From Cyanobacteria bacterium HKST-UBA02 (GTDB lineage: Bacteria; Cyanobacteriota; Vampirovibrionia; Obscuribacterales; Obscuribacteraceae): 18,545 nucleotides of DNA. The notes below the pieces were generated by a model. The model saw nothing but the letters and a program-made list of their open reading frames with translations. It ran no database searches and was not told where the DNA came from. Both the position numbers and the translations under genes were made by a program. Positions 1 through 7,939 of this stretch are shown here, one piece after another (position 1 is the stretch's first letter; every line of letters begins with the position of its first letter). The stretch is taken from NCBI GenBank assembly GCA_020431945.1, contig JAGQHH010000206.1:1-18545 (forward strand), read 5' to 3'.

Positions 1-2262
1 TTCCTGCCGGCTCTGACTGTCTTTGATGGCATTGGCTCGGGCTGCCATTTTGGCTGCCTTGGTCTTTTTGTCCAGGGCTCTGAGGGTGGTGGCATAATTT
101 TCCAGCATGCTCACCAGGGATTCCCCTTCTCGTCCCCGGGCCATGGTATGCACGTCGATGGCTTGCTTGTAGACGGGCTCGGCCTGGTCGTGCTTTTCCT
201 GCAGCCGGTACAGATCCGCCAGCCTGGCCATGGCATAGGCTACTTCGATATGATGGGCTCCCAGGCTCTTGCTTCTTGCCGAGATCGCTTTTCGGCAGAG
301 GGTCTCGGCGGCCTTGTAGCGCTTCAGCTCCGCCAGCACATCGATATAGTTGTTGAAAGAGCGAATCACGTCCGGGTGATCCGGGGCGAATTTCGTGGAG
401 CGGATAGTATAAGACCGGACCAGATAGTCGGCGGCGGTCTTCAGATCGCCTTTCTGGTAATAGAGCCCACCCAGGTAAGCCAGGGTGGTGGCGACATTCT
501 CGTGATTCTCGCCGAGGATCTCTTCCTGCATGGCAAGGGCTTTGCGCCAGTAGTCACCGGCCTGGTCATGCTTGCCCTGCTCGAAAAAGAGTTGCCCGAG
601 CTCGCAGAGACTGTTGGCGACTTTCGGGTGCTCGGCTCCGAAAGCATCTTCCCGGAGTTTCAGGGCTTCTACTGCTACCTCCTCGGCTTTGTCATAGGAG
701 CCCGAGATCATATGACAGCGGCAGATATGATCCAGGACCTCGGCTACGTTGGGGTGTTTCTCTCCGAAGCTTTCTCTGTACAGGTCGGCGAGCTGATGCC
801 AGAGAGCCAGGGCCTCGTCATAGAAATGGAGCTCTTCTTTGATCTCGGCCAGGCTCGAGATGATCGATTGAAGCTCCGGCGAGTCGGCACCCACGGCCTC
901 GGTCTTGATCTCCAGCGCTTTGTGCATGAAGAGCTCGGCTTTGTCCAGCCGTCCTTGCTTGCGATAGACCTGGGCGAGATTGGCCAGGCTCTCGGCGGTC
1001 TCGGGATTGTTCTGCCCGAATAGTTTCTTTTGAAGGATGAAGAGCCTGATCAGGACATTTTCTGCTTCGCTGAATTTCTCCTGAGTTCTATAAATCGCGT
1101 CGAGATGCTTGAGACTCTTGATCACTTCCTGATCGTCCGTGTTGGCGTCTTTCTCGAAAATCTCGGTGGCCCGCACACAGATCTGCTCGGCGATATCATG
1201 ACGATCGATCTCGAAATAGAGCGCTGCCAGCTTGTCCAGAGTCTCGCCCACTTCGGGGTGCTCGCTTCCGAGCTGGCCTTCTCTGATCTCCAGGCTGAGT
1301 GTATAGAGCTCTTCGGCGCGGTCATATTCTTTGCGCAGGAGGGCGAGCTTTGCCAGGCGATCATAGGTGGCGGTGAGCTCCAGCTCAGGCTGGGAGAGGG
1401 TCTCTGTCTTGATCCTGAGCACCCGGTTGAGAAGCTGCTCCGCTTCGCCATAATGCCCCTGCATCTCGTACATGTCGGACATGCCTTCCATGTATGGTAT
1501 CAAATGCGGTTGACGCGATTCGGGGATCTTGTCGATGACGAACCAGAGCTTTTCGTAGACCGAGCTGGCGTCGGTGAGGCGGTTGGAGTTTTTGTAGAGA
1601 TTGGCCAGGGCGCCCATGGCTGCGATCACGTCAGGATGGGAGGCGCCCAGGAGCGGTTCGCGGATGGTGATGCAGCGTTCATAGATAGGCTCCGCCTCGG
1701 TCCAGCGGCCGGTCTCGTCGTAGAGAATACCCAGGGCGAAGAGGACTTCGCCTACTCCGATGTCGGTTTCTCCCAGGAGTCTTTCTCTTTCTTCGAGGCA
1801 GGCGAGAAAACGCTCTTCGGCTTCGAGCAAATTGCCTCTTACATGCAGGATCTCGCCGAGATCGAAAAGACATCCGGCGCGACCGGCATCTTCGGAGCCG
1901 ATGCCTTCCCTGAGCTCGATGACACGCCGGCAGAGATCTTCGGCTTCCCCTATTCTTCCCCTGCGGTAATAGATACGGTAGAGGCTACTGAGGGTCTCCA
2001 CCAGCTCCGGATCCCTGGGACCCGAGTACTGCTCTCGCTCCTGTCCGGCGCGCTCGAGAAGCTCTTCGGCTTCTTGATACTTTTCCTGGTGGCACAGGAC
2101 TTCAGTAAGCTTTTCGAGAGTGAGAGGAAGGCGTTTGTCTCCCGGCTCGAATTGCTCTGCTTCGGCAAGGGCTTTGCGCCAGAGAATCTCGGCTTCGGCG
2201 AAATTGCCGTATTCGAAAGCGTGGTCAGCGTCGGCTTTGAGGTGACTCCACCTGGAACTCAT
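1..2262 (-). CDS. Large TPR-repeat protein (kinesin-light-chain type), C-terminus cut by window edge
   Basis: The minus strand is open from an ATG at 2262 to base 1 (754 codons, no stop; I checked every codon). The protein is built almost entirely of about 42-residue tetratricopeptide repeats of the TPR_10/TPR_12 kind, roughly 15-17 copies. Typical phrases are 'GRLDKAELFMHKALEIK', 'GAEHPKVANSLCELG' and 'APDHPDVIRSFNNY'. There is no signal peptide or membrane segment, so it is probably a cytoplasmic protein-interaction scaffold; its partner is unknown. The last visible stretch (KKTKAAKMAARANAIKDSQ) is basic and no longer repeat-like, so the true C-terminus is probably just beyond the edge. The start is supported by GAGG a few bases upstream of the ATG. 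It is divergent from the methyltransferase gene across 142 bp. The long plus-strand ORFs over this region are antisense shadows. Confidence 0.9.
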   Translation of the reverse strand, partial: MSSRWSHLKADADHAFEYGNFAEAEILWRKALAEAEQFEPGDKRLPLTLEKLTEVLCHQEKYQEAEELLERAGQEREQYSGPRDPELVETLSSLYRIYYRRGRIGEAEDLCRRVIELREGIGSEDAGRAGCLFDLGEILHVRGNLLEAEERFLACLEERERLLGETDIGVGEVLFALGILYDETGRWTEAEPIYERCITIREPLLGASHPDVIAAMGALANLYKNSNRLTDASSVYEKLWFVIDKIPESRQPHLIPYMEGMSDMYEMQGHYGEAEQLLNRVLRIKTETLSQPELELTATYDRLAKLALLRKEYDRAEELYTLSLEIREGQLGSEHPEVGETLDKLAALYFEIDRHDIAEQICVRATEIFEKDANTDDQEVIKSLKHLDAIYRTQEKFSEAENVLIRLFILQKKLFGQNNPETAESLANLAQVYRKQGRLDKAELFMHKALEIKTEAVGADSPELQSIISSLAEIKEELHFYDEALALWHQLADLYRESFGEKHPNVAEVLDHICRCHMISGSYDKAEEVAVEALKLREDAFGAEHPKVANSLCELGQLFFEQGKHDQAGDYWRKALAMQEEILGENHENVATTLAYLGGLYYQKGDLKTAADYLVRSYTIRSTKFAPDHPDVIRSFNNYIDVLAELKRYKAAETLCRKAISARSKSLGAHHIEVAYAMARLADLYRLQEKHDQAEPVYKQAIDVHTMARGREGESLVSMLENYATTLRALDKKTKAAKMAARANAIKDSQSRQE

Positions 2263-2404
2263 CTTGCCTCTTGTCTATTGCGGTAACTGTACCAATAGGA
2301 TATCAGAGAGGCCTGTCATTATTGATCCGTTGTCATTAGCAACGGGGGTCTCATCTGGCGTAGACTGTAGCACTGTTAGTTATATGCACTGATAATGGAA
2401 CACC
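2263..2404. promoter_or_regulatory. Divergent intergenic region with inverted and direct repeats
   Basis: This 142-bp gap separates the divergent TPR gene and the methyltransferase operon and must hold both promoters. A perfect inverted repeat CCGTTG/CAACGG (2327-2332 and 2340-2345, 7-base spacer) lies near the middle. An imperfect direct repeat, GCACTGTTAG (2370-2379) and GCACTGATAA (2386-2395), starts 16 bp apart just before the methyltransferase ATG. On the minus strand TGATATCCT resembles an extended -10 for the TPR gene. I find no convincing -35/-10 pair for the plus strand. Regulator binding is inference only. Confidence 0.4.
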
Positions 2405-5400
2405 ATGGTCGAAGCGCAGAAAGTGGAAGCCCTGCCCACCGTCGAAGATATCCTCGCATTATCGGAGGATTCCCCGGAGCGAGCCGAAAAGACCTACCGC
2501 ATGCTCAGCCGGCTCCTTGCCGGTCTCGAGAGTGCCGATGAGCGCCATCTTTCGGTGCGTGTCCTGCACAAGCTCGCTGCCGCTCTTGATGGAAAGAGCC
2601 TTCCTCATCTGATCGTCCGGGCCATGCCTGTACCCGGCCTGGACCGCCCGATCCGTTTGCTTCTCACTCCGGCTGTTTTTTCTCCGGAGATGTGGGGACA
2701 GACTTTTGCCGAAGGACTCATGAAAGTTCCGGAGCAGTTCGACGGCACCAGAGTGGTGGAGCTCGGGACAGGTTCGGGCTGGATCAGCCTGCTTCTTCTT
2801 TTCCGGACCAATGTCCAGGAAGTGGTCGGTCTTGATATCAATCCGGTGGCGGTCACCATGGCGCGGCTCAATGCCTGGCTGAACGGTACCCGTGAAGATG
2901 GCTCGGTGGTGCTCAGTCAGGCCGGGGCTCCCATCGTGGGAGCTTTCCGGATAATCGAATCGGATCTTCTCCAGGCAGTGATCGCCGAGAGGCAGGACTT
3001 CGACCATGTGATCGGCTGCATACCCCAGGTTCTCCATCCGGAAGGTAATAGCGAGGCTGCAGAGCCGCGTCTCAGCGAGCGCGAGCTCTATGATTTGAGC
3101 AATTATTGTTTCGAGCAGGGCATTCTCGAAGATCGATTCGGCCTGCCCCTGATTGCCCGGGCTCTCGAGCAAGCCCAGGTCTGTCTCAAGCGTGGCGGCA
3201 AGGTTACCCTTATCCTGGGTGGACGACCCGGTCCCGAAGCCATTGCCTCGATGTTCGTCCGCCGGGGTTACGAGCCGGAAATTCTCTGGAGCCGACGTAT
3301 TACTCAAGCCGATGACACGGACCTCAAGTCCCTTGTCAAGCTCGAGCAAGCCCACGGGATCAAATTTCATTTTTTCATGTCCCGCAACTCCCGGGAGTCG
3401 CTTTCTGCCGAGACGGCAGTGAGGATGCTCCAGGCCGGTCACGACGTCTATCACGATCTTCTGGTCTATCGAGCCAGCACCGCATTCGAGAAAGCAGCCT
3501 TCGGCTTCGTCTCCAATCTCCATAGAATGTCTCTGGACTCTTTACGGAAAGAGCTGGATTTCTCCAGGATGACCGAAGAGCAGATGAGCTTTCTCGATCG
3601 GCTCTCCCAGGAGCTCCTCCGGTCCAGGACCATACCCTATCCTCATGAGCGTAGCGATCTCAGTCTGCGCAAGCGGCTTTCCAAGTTCTTGCGAATCTAT
3701 TGCCAGCTTCCGGTGGAAGCCGACGAGATGTTCGTGGCCCCGGAGCGCAGCGAGCTGCTTTCCATGGTGGTGAATATGGTGGCGAAGCAGTCTTGCTCGG
3801 TGCTTCTCTCCGAATCGTTACGTGAAGTCTATGGCAGGCTCGGTCAGGATCTTTTCGTGGATACGGTCTGGTGCAACGACGACCTCTCCGAGATCCTCGA
3901 GCTCGACGACGTGCTTGCGCCCTCGGTGGTGGTTCTGGCACCCAGACAGTTCGTGAGGCCCTCTCCCATAGTTCTTTCGGCTCTTTTCGATCATGCTCGC
4001 AAGCACCCGGATACTTATTATGTAATCGACGACTCCGCCAATTTCGAGATCGGCTCGCAGCTCGACGCCAATATGATGATCCGCCTTGCCGGCCAGATGG
4101 AGCTGCCCGAGAATGTCGTGCTTCTTTATGGTCTGATCAAAAATGTGGTGGCGCCGGATCTGGAGCTCTCTTTCATTCTAAATGCGCCGCCTTCCTGGAT
4201 CGAGGGATTCGATGTCGCTTCCGAGCTGACTTACTCTCGAATTCCATATCCGAGCCAGCTCTACTACGAATGGCTCTTCGACGACCTGCTCTCATTTCCG
4301 TTTCCTGTTGAGACCATCGACTCCAACTATGGCAACCGCAAAAACGCCGAGCCTGCGCGAGCGGAGTTTCTGGAAGCTGCTTCCGATCCTGTTTTCGCGC
4401 CCAAACCTGTGGATGTGGATGACCCCGAACTCATCCGGCTCGACTACGGAGAGTTCGAGCATCCGGTCCCTGATCTCCTGGTCCGAGGAATCATCAAAGG
4501 CTTTGTAGAACCTCAGAGCGACTATCTTCCCGAGGTGTTGCGCTATCGAATCGCTTCTTATATGGCCGCAACTCGGGAGACAATGATCCTCCCGGATCGA
4601 GTGGTGCTCTCCCAGGGAGTTTTTCCTCTTTTCGGCGCTTTTCTCAAAGCTGTTTCGAAAAAGCTCGGCCGGTCGCCCCGGGTGCTCCTGCCCGGTGGCT
4701 CATACGGACCCCTCTATCCGATGATCGCCTATCACGGTGCTCGGGTCCTGCCGCTTGCCAGCGAGCCTGAACAGGGATTTCTCTTAGACGTCGAAAAGCT
4801 CCGCTCTCTCGAGCAGAAGCCCGATGTGCTCTGGCTCACCCAGCCCAATAATCCAAGCGGGCTCTTTTTCGAGTCGAGCCGGGTGGCGGCGATCATCGAC
4901 TGGTGCGTGGAGAATCAGGTCTATCTGCTCGCCGATGAGATCTTCTTCCTTCTCAGCGATCATCGTCTTGGTGCCTGGACTCCCCCCTCTCTGAGTTTCG
5001 GATCGCATTTGTCTTCCAGTGAAGCTGCCCGCTATATCTTCGTCACAGACGGACTTTCCAAGGCGTTTGCCGCCGGTGGTCTGCGCTGCGGATTTCTTGT
5101 CTGTCCCGATGCTGCTTTCGCAGACCTCGTGCAGTCGCATCTCAAAGCCCCACCGGCGGTGCTACTCAGGGCCTGGGACAATCTTTATTCGGCTTTTCTA
5201 GACGAGGCTCCCCATGGCATGATCGATGTCGCCGAGGCCCATCGAGAAGTGAGCAAATATCTGCTCGGGGCTCGCAAGACTCTCAGCACCAATCGCGATC
5301 GGCTCCTTTCTCTCCTGCGCAGGCACGGTCTCGATGACGGTATCGATACTCCCTATAGAGGTGGCCTCTTCCTTCTTGCCAGGCTTGCCGACCGGCGAAG

Positions 5401-5539
5401 CGAGCTTGCCGAGAGCAAGAAGCTGCTGATCAACCAGGACGACTGGAGCCGCACCCCCTCCTGGGCAAGGCTCTGTTTCAGCCTGCCCGAGGCTCGCTTC
5501 GAAGAGGCTCTCCACCGTCTGGAGGAATTTCTCGGATGA
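2405..5539 (+). CDS. Plant-type methionine S-methyltransferase with tandem aminotransferase-like domains
   Basis: Predicted to transfer the methyl group of AdoMet to methionine, giving S-methylmethionine (EC 2.1.1.12). Its 1044 residues match the architecture and length of plant MMT. The N-terminal methyltransferase domain (about 85-355) has motif I VVELGTGSGWIS (117-128), the acidic D144 in VGLDINP, ESDLL (185-189), and GCIPQ (204-208) where most amino/N-methylases have NPPY. LSNYC..QG..ED.FGL..IARA, GGRPG and QA(D)DTD also match the plant enzymes as I remember them. Residues about 425-640 form a degenerate aminotransferase-like module (VIDDSANFEIG, GLIKN with K579). Residues about 670-1044 form a class I/II aminotransferase domain with intact PLP-site motifs: N816 in NNPSG, D844 in ADEIF, K886 in LSK, R894, and R1022. 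The gene overlaps the next one by 4 bases. The Shine-Dalgarno is weak. The bacterial substrate and the aminotransferase activity are inferred. Confidence 0.88.
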   Translation: MVEAQKVEALPTVEDILALSEDSPERAEKTYRMLSRLLAGLESADERHLSVRVLHKLAAALDGKSLPHLIVRAMPVPGLDRPIRLLLTPAVFSPEMWGQTFAEGLMKVPEQFDGTRVVELGTGSGWISLLLLFRTNVQEVVGLDINPVAVTMARLNAWLNGTREDGSVVLSQAGAPIVGAFRIIESDLLQAVIAERQDFDHVIGCIPQVLHPEGNSEAAEPRLSERELYDLSNYCFEQGILEDRFGLPLIARALEQAQVCLKRGGKVTLILGGRPGPEAIASMFVRRGYEPEILWSRRITQADDTDLKSLVKLEQAHGIKFHFFMSRNSRESLSAETAVRMLQAGHDVYHDLLVYRASTAFEKAAFGFVSNLHRMSLDSLRKELDFSRMTEEQMSFLDRLSQELLRSRTIPYPHERSDLSLRKRLSKFLRIYCQLPVEADEMFVAPERSELLSMVVNMVAKQSCSVLLSESLREVYGRLGQDLFVDTVWCNDDLSEILELDDVLAPSVVVLAPRQFVRPSPIVLSALFDHARKHPDTYYVIDDSANFEIGSQLDANMMIRLAGQMELPENVVLLYGLIKNVVAPDLELSFILNAPPSWIEGFDVASELTYSRIPYPSQLYYEWLFDDLLSFPFPVETIDSNYGNRKNAEPARAEFLEAASDPVFAPKPVDVDDPELIRLDYGEFEHPVPDLLVRGIIKGFVEPQSDYLPEVLRYRIASYMAATRETMILPDRVVLSQGVFPLFGAFLKAVSKKLGRSPRVLLPGGSYGPLYPMIAYHGARVLPLASEPEQGFLLDVEKLRSLEQKPDVLWLTQPNNPSGLFFESSRVAAIIDWCVENQVYLLADEIFFLLSDHRLGAWTPPSLSFGSHLSSSEAARYIFVTDGLSKAFAAGGLRCGFLVCPDAAFADLVQSHLKAPPAVLLRAWDNLYSAFLDEAPHGMIDVAEAHREVSKYLLGARKTLSTNRDRLLSLLRRHGLDDGIDTPYRGGLFLLARLADRRSELAESKKLLINQDDWSRTPSWARLCFSLPEARFEEALHRLEEFLG

Positions 5540-6405
5540 TCGACGGAAGGGAAAGAGTCTGCCTGATCACCGGGGCGACAAGCGGCATCGGCAGAGCGGC
5601 CGCCCGGGAGCTGGCTTCTCCTGGCTGGCTTCTGATTGTCCTGGGCCGCGATGGCGAGCGCTGCCGGGAGACGGTGGCGGAGATCGAGAGCGCCGCCCCG
5701 GAGGGCTCCCGGGTAGAGTACCGGATAGCCGATCTCAGCTCCCTGCAGGATGTTCTTCGACTTTCCGAGGAGCTTCATCGGGATCTGGAGCGGATCGATG
5801 TCCTGGTAAATAATGCCGGAGCGATTTTCACCACCGACCGGAAGAGCGCCGATGATATCGAGATGACCTGGGCCCTCAATCATTTCGGCTATTTCTGGCT
5901 GACCGTCGAGCTCCTGCCCCTTCTCGAAAAAGCCGACAATGCAAGGATCGTCAACGTCTCGTCGCGTGCTCATGTTCGAGGCCGGATCAAAGATCGCCAG
6001 GGAATCATCGAGAAGCGGAACGATCCTTTTTTTACTTATTCAAATACCAAACTCGCCAATATCTGGTTCACTCGATCCCTTGCTCGCCGGCTTGCCGACC
6101 GGGGGATCACGGTCAACAGTCTCCACCCGGGAGTGGTGGCCACAAGATTCGGCCGGGGCTGCGGGCCGGGCTCCCTGGTCTTGCGTGCTTTTGCCACTGT
6201 ATTTGGTGTAAGCTCCGAGAAGGGAGCGGAAACCGTCGTCTATCTGGCGCGCTCCCCTGAAGTGGCTTCGGTGAGTGGTGCTTATTTCGTCAACTGCAAG
6301 CAAGTGGAGCCCAGCGCCCTGGCCAGGGACGATGCCATGGCCGAGAAGCTTTTCGATGTATCTGAAGAACTTACCGGGGAGCTCAAGAAGAAGATCAGAG
6401 CTTGA
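5536..6405 (+). CDS. Short-chain dehydrogenase/reductase (retinol-dehydrogenase-like), probably NADP(H)-dependent
   Basis: A classical SDR of 289 residues with a Rossmann fold. The glycine motif TGATSGIG is at 12-19 and R38 after the second strand (VLGRD) favours NADP(H). The NNAG motif is at 92-95. The catalytic tetrad is complete: N115, S142 or S143, Y168 and K172 (YSNTK). HPGVVAT (197-203) follows. The overall pattern is nearest to the retinol dehydrogenase/WW-oxidoreductase type, which oxidises or reduces alcohols, aldehydes and ketones; the real substrate cannot be read from the sequence. The ATG lies in an ATGA overlap with the methyltransferase stop, and GGAGGA at 5521-5526 is a good ribosome site inside that gene, so the two are translationally coupled. 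This makes a product of the upstream enzyme a possible substrate, but that is inference. The 3' end overlaps the convergent gene by 11 bases. Confidence 0.9.
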   Translation: MIDGRERVCLITGATSGIGRAAARELASPGWLLIVLGRDGERCRETVAEIESAAPEGSRVEYRIADLSSLQDVLRLSEELHRDLERIDVLVNNAGAIFTTDRKSADDIEMTWALNHFGYFWLTVELLPLLEKADNARIVNVSSRAHVRGRIKDRQGIIEKRNDPFFTYSNTKLANIWFTRSLARRLADRGITVNSLHPGVVATRFGRGCGPGSLVLRAFATVFGVSSEKGAETVVYLARSPEVASVSGAYFVNCKQVEPSALARDDAMAEKLFDVSEELTGELKKKIRA

Positions 6406-7909
6406 CCTGCCAGGCCATGATATTGAGGATTGTCACCACCAGGGCGACAAATCCCAGCAGATTGGCCACCATTTTGCTCTTCGGTTCTTTCAGAAGACGG
6501 CCCAGGAGCAGGTAGATAATCGCCAGGGCTCCATAGAAAAGGCACAGCCTGTTTGCCAGGAGGAAGATACCTGGGCTCTGGGTACCGGTCCAGACATAGA
6601 TGCCGGTGGAGGCGAGGATCCCGGAAGCCGGCATGGGAGGCTGCTCTTTGAGGGTGCCTCTCTCGGAGAGGAAAAGCAGGGTGGCGCCATCAGTGCCTTT
6701 GAAGGGGCGTCCGAGACGGTTGCAGCCGTGGACGACGAAGTCGTCGAAGTAGGAGGTCTGCGTCTCGGAGACGATATGTCCGCAGTTTATTGCGCCAGGA
6801 TAGATAGCAGGCTCGCCGGGCCAGGTGCCGCCGGCTCGCAGGTGGGCGAAGAGCTGGTTGCGGTTGGCGAAACGCTTGTCCGGGAGCTTGACGCTGGTGA
6901 CCACCGGATAGTCCAGGCGAGTGGTAAAGGGATTGTCGTAGTCGAAGTGGTGGATGTCGTCTTTGTTGAAACTTTCCGGATATGACCTTTCTTCGCGGTA
7001 GCATCGGTCCGCCGCCACCATGACGTTCTGCATATGAGAGATGATCTCGAGCTCCGGTGAATCGGCCCGGTAGAACATCAGCCCGGCGGCATTGGTGAGT
7101 CCCTCCGGGTGCAGCTCCATCCAGTATTCGCGGCCCCAGGGAGGAGCCAGCATCAGCCGGCCCAGGTCGAAAGCGGTGCCTGTGAATGCCTGGTATCCCT
7201 GAGTGATTTTGCGGTCACCAAGATTGAATATGGCTTTGCCCCCGTCCATGGTGAGGCTTACCAGCCCTCCTCCGGCCAGATAGGTCCGGCCTGCAGCCAG
7301 GGCCCCATCGCCGGATGACTGCCCGCCCAGCAGATAGAGAACCCCGAAAACAGCAAAAATCAGTGCCGGCACTCCCACCAGAAGAAGAATCGAGAGGGTG
7401 CTCTTGATTTTTTCGCCCAGTGAGTCCACCCAGTCCTTGATGGGTGCTATGGGCATCATGAAGATCGTGCGGGCGCCGGGAAGCTCCTTCTCTTCCTCTT
7501 CCTCCAGAAGCTCGTCATTGGTGCGGAGCCTCTTGACACTTGTGGCTACCGTGGCTCTCTCGGCTTCCCTGGCCATGGCCATGATTTCCTCGGCGAGCTC
7601 TTTGTTGCCCAGGGTGTTGCAGAGAGTGTGGATATTGTTGAGAGTGCGGGTGCAGTCCGAATGTCTGATACCGAGAGCCTGGATCTGGGCGTCCAGAAGA
7701 TCCAGGGAGATGTTGAGAGCCTTGGTGTAATTATTGTCTTCGGTGGCGAGACTGATAAGGCTCTTGTAAGAAAGGAGCGACTGGTTATTAGTCGGACCGA
7801 GCTCTTTGATGGTCTGCTTGAAAAGAGCTTCGGCTTTTGCTGTATCACCGGCCTCAAGGCTTTCTATGGCCCTGGTGAATGGCGACGGCTCCTGATTCTT
7901 GTCGGTCAT
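6395..7909 (-). CDS. Membrane-anchored protein with N-terminal TPR-like helices, unknown function
   Basis: 504 residues. The first ~120 are helical with TPR-like pairs (GDTAKAEALFKQTIKELG, NYTKALNISLDLLDAQIQALG). A charged linker (EEEEEKE, 136-142) follows. There is one transmembrane helix at about 171-195, a ~250-residue extracytoplasmic region, and two C-terminal helices at about 450-470 and 480-500. The outer region contains 'MQNVMVAADRCYREERSYPES' broken by 'DYDNPF' (about 293-328), reminiscent of the globular part of type II pseudopilins, where a helix is followed by a 'YP' turn, but without a pilin N-terminus. I do not recognise a named family. It is the last gene of the minus-strand block, 30 bases after the MOSC gene. 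GGA about 10 bases upstream supports the ATG. The stop lies inside the 3' end of the convergent dehydrogenase. Confidence 0.8.
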   Translation of the reverse strand: MTDKNQEPSPFTRAIESLEAGDTAKAEALFKQTIKELGPTNNQSLLSYKSLISLATEDNNYTKALNISLDLLDAQIQALGIRHSDCTRTLNNIHTLCNTLGNKELAEEIMAMAREAERATVATSVKRLRTNDELLEEEEEKELPGARTIFMMPIAPIKDWVDSLGEKIKSTLSILLLVGVPALIFAVFGVLYLLGGQSSGDGALAAGRTYLAGGGLVSLTMDGGKAIFNLGDRKITQGYQAFTGTAFDLGRLMLAPPWGREYWMELHPEGLTNAAGLMFYRADSPELEIISHMQNVMVAADRCYREERSYPESFNKDDIHHFDYDNPFTTRLDYPVVTSVKLPDKRFANRNQLFAHLRAGGTWPGEPAIYPGAINCGHIVSETQTSYFDDFVVHGCNRLGRPFKGTDGATLLFLSERGTLKEQPPMPASGILASTGIYVWTGTQSPGIFLLANRLCLFYGALAIIYLLLGRLLKEPKSKMVANLLGFVALVVTILNIMAWQVKL

Positions 7910-7939
7910 GATAACTGATTCCAGCTTTTGCCTATCATG

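Noticed and set aside
148..2286. Plus-strand ORFs of 291 and 418 codons
   Set aside because: They lie codon-in-register opposite the TPR gene, whose minus-strand frame is fully open and shows clear repeats. They exist because the TPR gene rarely uses the codons that read as stops on the other strand.
2459..3523. Minus-strand ORF of 354 codons inside the methyltransferase gene
   Set aside because: Antisense shadow; the plus frame has family motifs throughout and the antisense protein has none.
5536..6405. Naming the SDR as a DMSP-pathway reductase
   Set aside because: Only its position supports this; its sequence looks like a general retinol-dehydrogenase-type SDR, so the idea is kept as a hypothesis and not as the call.
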